IMG/VR virus record: IMGVR_UViG_3300025093_001141
Span: 1-30,908 of that record
Direction: 5' to 3' (one strand)
DNA from: a virus
DNA: 30,908 nt
The notes under the pieces are model-generated. The model had not been told where the DNA came from. It was given only the letters and a program-made list of their open reading frames with translations, and searched no databases. The translations under genes were made by a program, and so were the position numbers. Each line of letters begins with the position of its first letter. Position 1 is the first letter of the stretch. This document shows positions 14,819 to 21,315 of this stretch, one piece after another.

Positions 14819-17077
14819 ATGGACAATAGTGCAGTAAAAAGTCAATTTAATCAAATACTTACTGCTGCTAAAGAGCGCCGAGGTGACCTTTCTGTAGACA
14901 CAATGATTGTGTCTTCACACCTTGCACAGATGAAGACTTTTATGCTGCGTCGTGGCATTGAGTTCTTTGCTGAGCAAGACAGCTTCGGTTCACGTAAAGA
15001 TTTTATTCAGCGCGTGGTTGAAGACAACATGCTGGAGATGAAGCTCGACAGCATTGTTGACTACTTCCTTTGTGACGGTCAAGGTCTGTTCTACTTTAGA
15101 CCTACAGGTGACAACTATCAGCTGCTTTACTTCCCTAAAGATAGCTACCGTGCTTACCGTGACCAAACTGGTGAACTCGAATCAGTCGTACTGATTTACC
15201 ACTTCAACGTACGTCGTACTAATGCACTTGATGCATATCCTACGCAAGATGGACGTGGTGGTAAAAAGAAGTGGATTCAGCTTAAGGTCTACAAGGACCG
15301 CATTGAGCAAACCATTAGTGACGAGAAGATTGAGTTTGAGAATGAGATGGGAGCAGACATCTTCAAGATGCCTGGTCAAACCGAAACTTTAATCAACAGT
15401 CTCGGATACATCCCAGCAGTCGAAGTGTTCAATCACATGGACTGTACTGGTGAGGCCACTGGTAACGGTGAGTTTGATTGGCTCGCTCACCAAATTTTGT
15501 ATCACGATGAGCTGGTGCGTAACGTCCGCAAGAACATGAAGTTCTTCGGTAACCCAACTCTCGTATCTAGTAGGCCTAAGCACGACATTCTTGATAGTGA
15601 TGCAGAGAACACCTTCCGACCAACAATCAGCTCACAGGCTGGTTTTACCCCCTTGGCTGGTCTCGGCGGGAGTACTCGTGTTAGTCAGCCCTTTGGTAGT
15701 TCTAGCGTTGATGGACAGATTAAGGTCCCCCGCGTCATCGCAAACCTAGAACCTACTGACCGTGTTCAGTACATGACACCTGACGCTGTGTCTGGTGACC
15801 AGAACATGTACGTCAAACAATACCGTTCTGAAATTCGTCTCGCCCTTGGTGGTGTTGATGATATTGATATCGGTACCGCACAGACAGCGTATGAGATTAA
15901 AACTCTCTACGGTCGAGTTGCTGCCACAGCAGAGAAGAAAGCACGTGCCATGTTTACATATGGTCTGTGTAAGTTGTTCTCAATGATGATCTTTACGGAA
16001 GAAGATATGTTCCGTAGGTCATTTGCAGCAGCTCTTGGTATGGAAGAACCAGAGCAACCGTTGCCTGAAGACTTTGGTCAAGACCTTGATGCTTATGAAA
16101 AAGCATCTGTTAAGTACACCAAAGACTATCAGAAGTTTGTAGAAAAGAGAGACGAAACTCTCCGTGTTACACTTGATGGAGGGGATATTCCCCCCGGAGT
16201 AACTGGACTTATTCCTGACGGCAACACAAAAGTAAGTTGGCGTTGGATGGGTGAAGTATTTGAAGAAAGTACTGACGACATTCTCAATAACAGTATTGTC
16301 GTTCGCAACCTTCAAGAACTTGGAGTTGATTCTATTGAAGCTCTCAAGTATCTCTTCCCCGGCAAAACGGATGAAGAGAGGGCAGCAATGCTTTCTGGAT
16401 ATCCATTTAGAATGGTCCAACAAACACAACAAAGTATTAACAGCTTCATTGGATTACTAGGCAATCTTTATCAACTGCCTCATCCACAGATGCCTGACAA
16501 ACCATTGGCATCTGACCCGAACCTTGACCTAACAGGGTTCCTCTATCGATCTTTAGAATTCTTACGTAAGGAGTTAAGTTACAGTGGAAGGTACAAACCA
16601 GACAGCAGCAGTAGCAGCCCCGACCAGCTCAGCACCGCAGACCGGTTACGCGCAAGTCGCGGCACCCCAATACGCGACGAGCCAGTCACCAGTCTCCCAG
16701 GCATCGATGGCCCAACCAGTGGTGCCACAAATGCCGGCTTACCAGGCACCGGCCCAGGCAGCGCAGGCTTCGGCTCCGGCGGGCAATCCATGGCAGCAGG
16801 CGTTTCAGGCTCTCAGCGCCTCCCTGAATACAAGCAACCAATCCCAGGCCCAGGTTTCACCCTCGGCTTACCAAACAACCCCAACACCTCAGGCAGCTAC
16901 ACAGCCGAGCTGGGCTTCAATGGCGGCCCCGGCGGCAGCCCCGACTTACAGTCCCCAAGTTTCAACCCAGGGTTACTCGGAATCGGAGGTGACGCAGCTG
17001 GTGCAGCAGGCGGCTCAGCAAGGAGCGGCTCAGGCTCAGGACGGGTATCTAAGCGGAATCAGCGACGCAAGTCTTGA
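14819..17077 (+). CDS. Portal protein with long disordered, dual-coded C-terminal tail
   Basis: 752 residues. Residues 1-588 look like a phage portal: N-terminal helical part, a mixed wing region (CDGQGLFYFRPTGDNYQLLYFPKDSYRAY), the EFDWLAHQILYHDELVRNVRKNM helix region (split in two helices), and a later core with IGTAQTAYEIKTLYGRVAATAEKKA and RWMGEVFEESTDDILNNS. The dodecameric portal forms the head vertex for packaging and tail attachment. Residues 589-752 are Ser/Gly/Pro rich, probably disordered, and end in a basic stretch. This tail is encoded in the same DNA as the N terminus of the next gene, read in another frame. A stop near residue 590 would already give a normal-length portal, so the tail is likely a later addition. 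Confidence 0.85.
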   Translation: MDNSAVKSQFNQILTAAKERRGDLSVDTMIVSSHLAQMKTFMLRRGIEFFAEQDSFGSRKDFIQRVVEDNMLEMKLDSIVDYFLCDGQGLFYFRPTGDNYQLLYFPKDSYRAYRDQTGELESVVLIYHFNVRRTNALDAYPTQDGRGGKKKWIQLKVYKDRIEQTISDEKIEFENEMGADIFKMPGQTETLINSLGYIPAVEVFNHMDCTGEATGNGEFDWLAHQILYHDELVRNVRKNMKFFGNPTLVSSRPKHDILDSDAENTFRPTISSQAGFTPLAGLGGSTRVSQPFGSSSVDGQIKVPRVIANLEPTDRVQYMTPDAVSGDQNMYVKQYRSEIRLALGGVDDIDIGTAQTAYEIKTLYGRVAATAEKKARAMFTYGLCKLFSMMIFTEEDMFRRSFAAALGMEEPEQPLPEDFGQDLDAYEKASVKYTKDYQKFVEKRDETLRVTLDGGDIPPGVTGLIPDGNTKVSWRWMGEVFEESTDDILNNSIVVRNLQELGVDSIEALKYLFPGKTDEERAAMLSGYPFRMVQQTQQSINSFIGLLGNLYQLPHPQMPDKPLASDPNLDLTGFLYRSLEFLRKELSYSGRYKPDSSSSSPDQLSTADRLRASRGTPIRDEPVTSLPGIDGPTSGATNAGLPGTGPGSAGFGSGGQSMAAGVSGSQRLPEYKQPIPGPGFTLGLPNNPNTSGSYTAELGFNGGPGGSPDLQSPSFNPGLLGIGGDAAGAAGGSARSGSGSGRVSKRNQRRKS
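16567..16573 (+). promoter_or_regulatory. Ribosome-binding site TAAGGAG deciding the internal GTG start
   Basis: TAAGGAG lies 10 nt before the GTG at 16584, inside the portal coding sequence. It is one of the better Shine-Dalgarno matches in the window and supports independent initiation of the overlapping scaffold-like gene. Confidence 0.65.
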
Positions 17078-17573
17078 AGTTCTTGAGCACTTCGGTGCTG
17101 AAGCTCCTGCTCTCCTCAACCAGTATGCCTGTGCAGTTGAAGATGCTCTGATTGAGCAGGTTCAGCGTGGTAACAGCATGATTCACACTCTCGAAGCAGC
17201 AGCTGAAGAGCGTGGTGCAATGAACATTATGCTGACCAACCCCGACGTGCTTGCTGATTACGTCAACGATTTCTTTGGTCCTAACGGTCCTTATCCGACT
17301 GAAACCCCCGACGAAACCGCTGCACGTGAGCAGTATGAAGCCCGTGCTCAGTTCGAAGCTGAAATCGAAGCTCAAGAGCAAGGTCGTGTTCCCCAACAGT
17401 TCCAACGCCCTGTGCAAGAAATGCCGACCCCCGGTCGCGCTGCTAACCAGGCTCAGGACTTCTGGGGCAGCTTTAGCGAGATGATGGATAGCTCCCCCGA
17501 GAATGCTTGGAAGTACCTCTCCCAGGCCCCTCAGGGTGCCCTCTCCGCCAAGATGCTGGTCCAGGACCTCTGA
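16584..17573 (+). CDS. Scaffold-like head assembly protein overlapping the portal gene
   Basis: 329 residues from a GTG with a TAAGGAG site 10 nt upstream. The first ~130 residues are Ala/Gln/Pro/Ser rich and disordered (TSSAPQTGYAQVAAPQY, QAPAQAAQASAPAG). The rest is acidic and helical (LEVLEHFGAEAPALLNQY, EQYEARAQFEAEIEAQEQG) and ends in a short hydrophobic tail. Placement between portal and capsid genes, composition and length fit an internal scaffolding protein, which guides coat assembly and then leaves the head; this is inference. The first 494 nt overlap the portal in a +1-shifted frame. In that stretch T-ending codons are scarce and GCA/GCG/GCC dominate for Ala, while GCT is common downstream, as expected under two-frame constraint. 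Confidence 0.72.
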   Translation: MEGTNQTAAVAAPTSSAPQTGYAQVAAPQYATSQSPVSQASMAQPVVPQMPAYQAPAQAAQASAPAGNPWQQAFQALSASLNTSNQSQAQVSPSAYQTTPTPQAATQPSWASMAAPAAAPTYSPQVSTQGYSESEVTQLVQQAAQQGAAQAQDGYLSGISDASLEVLEHFGAEAPALLNQYACAVEDALIEQVQRGNSMIHTLEAAAEERGAMNIMLTNPDVLADYVNDFFGPNGPYPTETPDETAAREQYEARAQFEAEIEAQEQGRVPQQFQRPVQEMPTPGRAANQAQDFWGSFSEMMDSSPENAWKYLSQAPQGALSAKMLVQDL

Positions 17574-17581
17574 TAGTAAAC

Positions 17582-17605
17582 AAGGGGTACTAATTTGTAC
17601 CCCTT
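17582..17605 (+). other. Perfect 9-bp stem-loop after the scaffold-like gene
   Basis: AAGGGGTAC, a 6-nt loop TAATTT, then GTACCCCTT: a perfect 9-bp stem. It is followed by AAAATAG rather than a T-run, so it is a poor rho-independent terminator. It could protect the 3' end of the upstream mRNA, be a processing site, or be a palindromic protein-binding site next to the -10 box. Confidence 0.6.
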
Positions 17606-17610
17606 AAAAT
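17605..17610 (+). promoter_or_regulatory. Putative -10 box TAAAAT
   Basis: TAAAAT followed by AG, abutting the stem-loop and 24 nt before the ATG at 17635. It fits the TAnAATA motif and spacing. Confidence 0.45.
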
Positions 17611-17634
17611 AGTAATAACGAGATTAATTAAACG

Positions 17635-18117
17635 ATGGCTCAACAACTTCAATCCTACGGCCAAGGTCCATACGCAGAAGAAGCTCTACGTCTTGCAGAG
17701 ATTGGACGTGGGCAAGAAGGTATGAGCCGCACTGCTGCTCCCATTGGCCCTAACCTGGCTGACGGTGGCGGTATGTCTAAGCCAAACGTCAACACTCAAC
17801 CGTATAACAACACTCGGTTGATGGAACAGAACATGAGCGAGAATATTCGCGCTGCTGTTCCAGGACAACAAGCTAATGCTCTCGGGCAAGTTCGCAAAGG
17901 TATTGCTGAACAGTCTGGTGAAGAGTACAAAGCAAACGAATTTAAGAATGAGCGTGTTGCTCAAATGTTGTATGCCAACGATGGTGGCAACGCAACTTTC
18001 CAGATGAGCATTCCTGAAGTTGCTAATCAAGTTAAACAGCATGTTGCTGAGCAGAAGTTGATGGCTTACGGCATCAATCCTCAGGTGCCATTTACATCTA
18101 ACCGTTTCGCAGCTTGA
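17635..18117 (+). CDS. Hypothetical virion-region protein (160 aa)
   Basis: A 160-residue polar protein that I do not recognise. The N-terminal ~25 residues are helical (GPYAEEALRLAEIGRGQEG). Residues 30-65 are Gly/Asn/Pro rich, and the rest is helical (ENIRAAVPGQQANALGQVRKG, VANQVKQHVAEQKLMAYG). It ends in a short hydrophobic/aromatic tail. There is no membrane segment or enzyme motif. It has its own predicted -10 box, and the following -10 box begins directly after its stop codon. Position between scaffold and capsid genes suggests a head-related part. Confidence 0.55.
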   Translation: MAQQLQSYGQGPYAEEALRLAEIGRGQEGMSRTAAPIGPNLADGGGMSKPNVNTQPYNNTRLMEQNMSENIRAAVPGQQANALGQVRKGIAEQSGEEYKANEFKNERVAQMLYANDGGNATFQMSIPEVANQVKQHVAEQKLMAYGINPQVPFTSNRFAA

Positions 18118-18123
18118 TAGAAT
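18118..18123 (+). promoter_or_regulatory. Putative -10 box TAGAAT with flanking inverted repeat
   Basis: TAGAAT directly after the TGA stop, 26 nt before the GTG at 18150. Just downstream is the inverted repeat AGTACAG (18125-18131) / CTGTACT (18143-18149) with an 11-nt spacer reaching the start codon. It is a possible operator or a stem-loop hiding the start. Confidence 0.5.
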
Positions 18124-18149
18124 TAGTACAGGTTAATTAATACTGTACT

Positions 18150-18449
18150 GTGCGTAAAGCTGGAGAAAAACCTTGCGGATGTCAGCACTCTGAGCCTGAA
18201 GTTTTTCAGACTATTTGGAAGCATCTGAAGACAGACGGTATGCCTGACCAGGCTGCTAATCAACTGACTGCTGAGATGTTGACGCACGGCGAAGATATTG
18301 ATAGTTCAATTGAAGCGTATGAGCGTAACTACGCTAATTTTAAAGAGAAAGGATATAACGAACATGCTGCACAAGCCATGGCAGTTGAGTCATTAGAAAG
18401 TGGTGAAGAGCCACAAGAAAGTATTAGATTTGCTCGCATATATGGTTGA
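18150..18449 (+). CDS. Small helical protein with CGC motif, upstream of the sigma factor
   Basis: 99 residues from a GTG start. Residues 1-14 include a Cys pair and His (PCGCQHSEPE), which could bind metal or form a disulfide. The remainder is all-helical with two similar segments (DGMPDQAANQLTAEML and KGYNEHAAQAMAVESL), each followed by GE.......I, suggesting an internal duplication of a helical hairpin. The family is unknown. It lies directly upstream of the sigma gene and the sigma promoter's TTGACA overlaps its stop codon. A regulatory partner of the sigma factor is possible but has no direct evidence. Confidence 0.5.
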   Translation: MRKAGEKPCGCQHSEPEVFQTIWKHLKTDGMPDQAANQLTAEMLTHGEDIDSSIEAYERNYANFKEKGYNEHAAQAMAVESLESGEEPQESIRFARIYG

Positions 18450-18475
18450 CAATAAGTATACTTAAGGATTAGAAT
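18446..18475 (+). promoter_or_regulatory. Sigma70-type promoter of the phage sigma gene (TTGACA-18-TAGAAT)
   Basis: A perfect -35 TTGACA at 18446-18451, an 18-nt spacer, and -10 TAGAAT at 18470-18475, 24 nt before the ATG at 18500. It is the only promoter in the window with a consensus -35. The spacer holds the palindrome AAGTATACTT (18454-18463), and AAGTATAC recurs at 18478-18485 just past the -10. Confidence 0.7.
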
Positions 18476-18485
18476 AAAGTATACC
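18454..18485 (+). repeat. AAGTATAC direct repeat flanking the sigma-gene -10 box
   Basis: AAGTATAC occurs at 18454-18461 (extended to the palindrome AAGTATACTT) and again at 18478-18485, 24 bp apart, with the -10 box between them. The layout is that of a two-site operator. Confidence 0.5.
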
Positions 18486-18499
18486 CAAAAAAGAACTAT

Positions 18500-19441
18500 A
18501 TGTCACAGCCAAGAGCAACAGGAGATTCAGTACGAGCATATTTGAGAGACATCGGCAGAATTCCTCTTCTTGAGCACGACGAAGAGATTTTGCTTGGTCG
18601 TCAGGTACAACGACTGATGGAAATTAAAGGTATTCAAGAAGAGTTAGAGACCACTGATAAACAGCAACTGGCTAATAAATTAGGACTTACAATTAAAGAA
18701 TTAAGGAAGGAGATTCGTGCTGGAGAAAAGGCTAAGGACAAAATGGTCACTGCCAACCTCAGGCTCGTTGTTTCAGTCGCAAAGAAATATACCAAGCGAA
18801 ACATGGAACTCTTGGACATCATCCAAGAAGGTACCATCGGCCTCGTCCGTGGCGTGGAGAAGTTCGATCCTGGCCGTGGTTATAAGTTCAGTACTTATGC
18901 ATATTGGTGGATCCGACAAGGCATTACTAGGGCGATTGCGGAAAAAAGCAGAGCCATCCGCCTACCAATCCACGTTACAGAGAACCTCAACAAACTTAAG
19001 AAAGCCCAGCGTGAACTGAGCCAAATGAACGGCTATATGCCGAATGTCTTTCAACTGTCAGAGTACTTGGGTCTTACTGTAGATGAAATCAAAGACTTGA
19101 TGTGTAAGGCACGTCAGCCGACATCCCTTGAAATCAAGATTGGCGAGAACCGTGACACTGCTCTAATCGACTTGCTTGAAGATGAGACACAGTTGCCTGA
19201 CACGTTGCTTGACCAGCAGTTCATCAAAGAAGACATCCGTGAGTTAATTAAAGACTTGCCTGAAATGCAAGCTGCAGTCATCTCTATGCGTTACGGCATC
19301 GGTGATGAGATGCTTGAACCGATGTCTATGACTGCTATTGGGCAAGTCCTGAATATGTCACGTGACCGTGTGCGTACACTTGAGCACAAAGCATTGAAAG
19401 CACTTCGTGGTGAATCTGAAAAAATCAACGAGTATCTTTAA
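18500..19441 (+). CDS. RpoD-like RNA polymerase sigma factor (group 2, cyanobacterial type)
   Basis: 313 residues, close to cyanobacterial non-essential sigma70 factors, which have no large region 1.1. Region 1.2 spans ~8-40 (DSVRAYLRDIGRIPLLEHDEE). Region 2 spans ~80-150 with NLRLVVSVAKKY, LLDIIQEGTIGLVRGVEKFD and the -10-recognising YAYWWIRQGITRAI, where the Gln and Thr that contact the -10 element in E. coli sigma70 are kept. Region 3 spans ~153-235. Region 4 spans ~242-305 with SMTAIGQVLNMSRDRVRTLEHKA split over the HTH. It should bind host core polymerase and redirect it. T4-like cyanophages usually carry a short gp55-type sigma instead, so a full-length one among virion genes is unusual. 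Its promoter is the best sigma70 match here. Confidence 0.93.
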   Translation: MSQPRATGDSVRAYLRDIGRIPLLEHDEEILLGRQVQRLMEIKGIQEELETTDKQQLANKLGLTIKELRKEIRAGEKAKDKMVTANLRLVVSVAKKYTKRNMELLDIIQEGTIGLVRGVEKFDPGRGYKFSTYAYWWIRQGITRAIAEKSRAIRLPIHVTENLNKLKKAQRELSQMNGYMPNVFQLSEYLGLTVDEIKDLMCKARQPTSLEIKIGENRDTALIDLLEDETQLPDTLLDQQFIKEDIRELIKDLPEMQAAVISMRYGIGDEMLEPMSMTAIGQVLNMSRDRVRTLEHKALKALRGESEKINEYL

Positions 19442-19447
19442 TACAAT
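19442..19447 (+). promoter_or_regulatory. Putative -10 box TACAAT
   Basis: TACAAT directly after the sigma stop codon, 21 nt before the ATG at 19469. It fits the recurrent motif. Confidence 0.45.
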
Positions 19448-19468
19448 TAAAGAAACAGCTCAAATGAA

Positions 19469-20182
19469 ATGGATAGATCGTTAGGGACTACGGCACAGCC
19501 TAGGATTCAGAATGTCACTCCTCAGATCATTAAGACACACGAAATATACGGGGCTAGTAATAACACTAACCCTGCGTATGCGTCTGCTGATAAGTCGCTG
19601 AATTATGCAGTTGGTGGGTCTATCCAGCGCCCAGAACTAGATAAAGTCACTATCATTCCTTATACGATTAACTATAAAGACACTGTAGGTCTGTTTGGTA
19701 AAGAGAACCATTTTGTACGTGTCAATGTAAATATCAATACTGACTACGCATTCGCTTGCTTTGAAGAGCCAGGCTGGGAATGTGCACGTATGACCGATAA
19801 CGATATAGAAGTATTTAACACTTATTACACAGGTGTGGTAGATAACGATAAAGACCTAACAACTGTCAATACATATGACCCGGCGTTAATTAGTCGTCAA
19901 GGCCTTGCTACGTTGTTTGATGCGTATGTCAGTGTTGACTTAGAGAACCTCAAGACAGGCAATAAATATATTGATAGCTGGTTTGATGTGAGGCTGTACA
20001 GCAAAACAAGAGAAGAGCATCCATACGACAAGATGTATGTGCGTATGAATGATTATTTTTACATCGGCTTCCACGCACGGAATACAAAAAGATTGCCCTA
20101 CAACGTCAAGTGCGTCATAGGGCGAGAGTATATCTCTGGATTAGATAGTGAAGCTATGCGCTACAGAAACGTCAATATGTAA
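19469..20182 (+). CDS. Hypothetical beta-rich structural-region protein (237 aa)
   Basis: A 237-residue protein with a beta-rich, aromatic composition (KVTIIPYTINYKDTVGLFG, HFVRVNVNINTDYAFACFEE, YVRMNDYFYIGFHARNTK). It resembles a folded virion component such as a head-completion or tail protein, but I recognise no family. The N-terminal ~45 residues look extended and polar. The stop codon TAA (20180-20182) abuts the stop codon of the convergent minus-strand gene with no gap. Of the two ATGs nearby, the one at 19464 is out of frame and stops quickly, so 19469 is used. Confidence 0.55.
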   Translation: MDRSLGTTAQPRIQNVTPQIIKTHEIYGASNNTNPAYASADKSLNYAVGGSIQRPELDKVTIIPYTINYKDTVGLFGKENHFVRVNVNINTDYAFACFEEPGWECARMTDNDIEVFNTYYTGVVDNDKDLTTVNTYDPALISRQGLATLFDAYVSVDLENLKTGNKYIDSWFDVRLYSKTREEHPYDKMYVRMNDYFYIGFHARNTKRLPYNVKCVIGREYISGLDSEAMRYRNVNM

Positions 20183-20830
20183 TTAGGCGACAGTCAGAGT
20201 AATGACTGCGTCGCTATTGCCATCATTGATAGTGACAGTTTCGCCGTTGAGGTAGTCTTGACCACCGTCAACGAGAGTGATGCTGTTAATCACATCACCA
20301 TCAGTTGCGTAGTCAACTGACAGACCGGAGCCACTACCACCGACAGGGTTAACGCCGTTAGCACCTGCCAGGTACCCAGTACCACCATCAGTAATGGTCA
20401 CTCCAGTAACGACACCAGTAGGACCGCCGCCACCGGGAACAGGTTTAGCAGGAGCTCCAGCAGGAGTAACGGTCATTACTTTGCCGCCACTAATAACAGG
20501 GAACACATAGTGCTCAATCAGTTCGTAAGCTGAAGTAAACAACGCTGCTCTACGAACTTCGTTGATGCCGTAGAAACCAAACCCAAAAGCACCATCGTGA
20601 TCAATACGAAGGTTGGTGCTCATATTGGTATCAATGGCGAGCTTGCAGGTATCACCACCAACAGTTACATCGAACACAGTGCATTGGACATAGCACTTAC
20701 CAGCTCCACCTTTCCACCACTCTTTCAAGGCGTGAGTGTCGCCACCGCGCTTAGGACGAGTAAGCAGCATTTCAGTACCAGTGTGCTTTTTAACGTCCTT
20801 TACACCAGTAAGAACAAGACTATCAGCCAT
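20183..20830 (-). CDS. Structural-like protein with C-terminal Gly-rich beta repeats
   Basis: 215 residues on the minus strand. The N-terminal ~120 residues form a compact alpha/beta domain (CYVQCTVFDVTVGGDTCKLAID, FGFGFYGINEVRRAALF). After a Pro/Gly linker (~130-138) two similar beta segments follow: VTGVTITDGGTGYLAG and INSITLVDGGQDYLNGETVTI. Repeats of the form '..I...DGG.gY..G..' are common in phage and cyanobacterial surface or adhesion proteins. It could be a decoration or tail accessory protein. Five bases separate it from the upstream endonuclease stop, so the two share a transcript. It is convergent with the previous plus-strand gene. Its placement next to a homing endonuclease suggests that the pair may be a mobile insertion. 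Confidence 0.6.
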   Translation of the reverse strand: MADSLVLTGVKDVKKHTGTEMLLTRPKRGGDTHALKEWWKGGAGKCYVQCTVFDVTVGGDTCKLAIDTNMSTNLRIDHDGAFGFGFYGINEVRRAALFTSAYELIEHYVFPVISGGKVMTVTPAGAPAKPVPGGGGPTGVVTGVTITDGGTGYLAGANGVNPVGGSGSGLSVDYATDGDVINSITLVDGGQDYLNGETVTINDGNSDAVITLTVA

Positions 20831-20835
20831 TGTGT

Positions 20836-21207
20836 TTAGTTATCACTTTCTTCTATTTTAGTCCATTCAAGATTACGAACGCAGTTGTTAGTTTTACATC
20901 CATCGAGATGTTTAATTCTGCTGCAACCTTTAGTCTTACCAGGGCTAGCAGCAGGCTGGTCCAAAAAAGCTAGAGCTACTAATTTGTGAACAGTGACCGT
21001 AACCGTTTGCTTACGACCAATACGTTGAGTTAAATTAACCTGTGCATAGCCATTTTTATTGACACGCTGTTTTAGTATACGTTCAATAACACCTTTGGTA
21101 CTTTTAACTTGCCCTTTGTTGTTGACATAATACTCAATACAGCATTCGTAGCCTGGCAAAGTGTGGACTGGCTTCCACTTTTTGTCATCAATAAACTCCA
21201 TTACCAC
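20836..21207 (-). CDS. HNH homing endonuclease with NUMOD4-like domain
   Basis: 123 residues on the minus strand. The N terminus has the NUMOD4-type DNA-binding pattern (WKPV...GYE..Y.VNNKGQVKS), and the middle has an HNH_3 core: TVTVHKLVALAFLDQP, then SRIKHLDGCKTNNCVRNLEW, with the His-Leu-Asp...Asn...Asn residues of the HNH site. Such free-standing enzymes cut a defined target in related phages lacking them and spread by repair. The GTG at 21207 lies 24 nt after a minus-strand TATACT (21237-21232), matching the promoter spacing used elsewhere; an ATG at 21201 is the alternative start. It sits directly upstream of the major capsid gene, in the opposite direction. Confidence 0.87.
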   Translation of the reverse strand: MVMEFIDDKKWKPVHTLPGYECCIEYYVNNKGQVKSTKGVIERILKQRVNKNGYAQVNLTQRIGRKQTVTVTVHKLVALAFLDQPAASPGKTKGCSRIKHLDGCKTNNCVRNLEWTKIEESDN

Positions 21208-21315
21208 AATATATTAGGGTACATATACATAAGTATAACGTCACACAGTAATATCGTTATATGTGACTAAGTCGAAGTCACTTATAAACCTTTTAGCTTA
21301 CGGAGTTACGATCCT
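21208..21315. promoter_or_regulatory. Divergent control region between endonuclease and capsid genes, with competing stems
   Basis: A 108-bp AT-rich gap, the longest in the window. It contains GTCACA (21240-21245), TGTGACT (21262-21268) and AGTCAC (21276-21281). The central element can pair with either flank, giving two mutually exclusive stems. A plus-strand TATAAA (21283-21288) lies 27 nt before the capsid ATG, and CGGAG (21301-21305) is a Shine-Dalgarno candidate 10 nt from it. Confidence 0.5.
21232..21237 (-). promoter_or_regulatory. Candidate -10 box TATACT for the minus-strand pair
   Basis: Minus-strand TATACT, 24 nt before the GTG at 21207. It has one mismatch to TAnAAT. Weak to moderate support. 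Confidence 0.3.

Noticed and set aside
16584-17077. Programmed +1 frameshift producing a portal-scaffold fusion
   Set aside because: The scaffold frame has its own GTG with a well-placed TAAGGAG, and I see no slippery sequence with a stimulatory element at the end of the portal frame.
17582-17605. Rho-independent terminator after the scaffold-like gene
   Set aside because: The stem is perfect, but it is followed by AAAATAG and not by a T-run on either strand in the right position.
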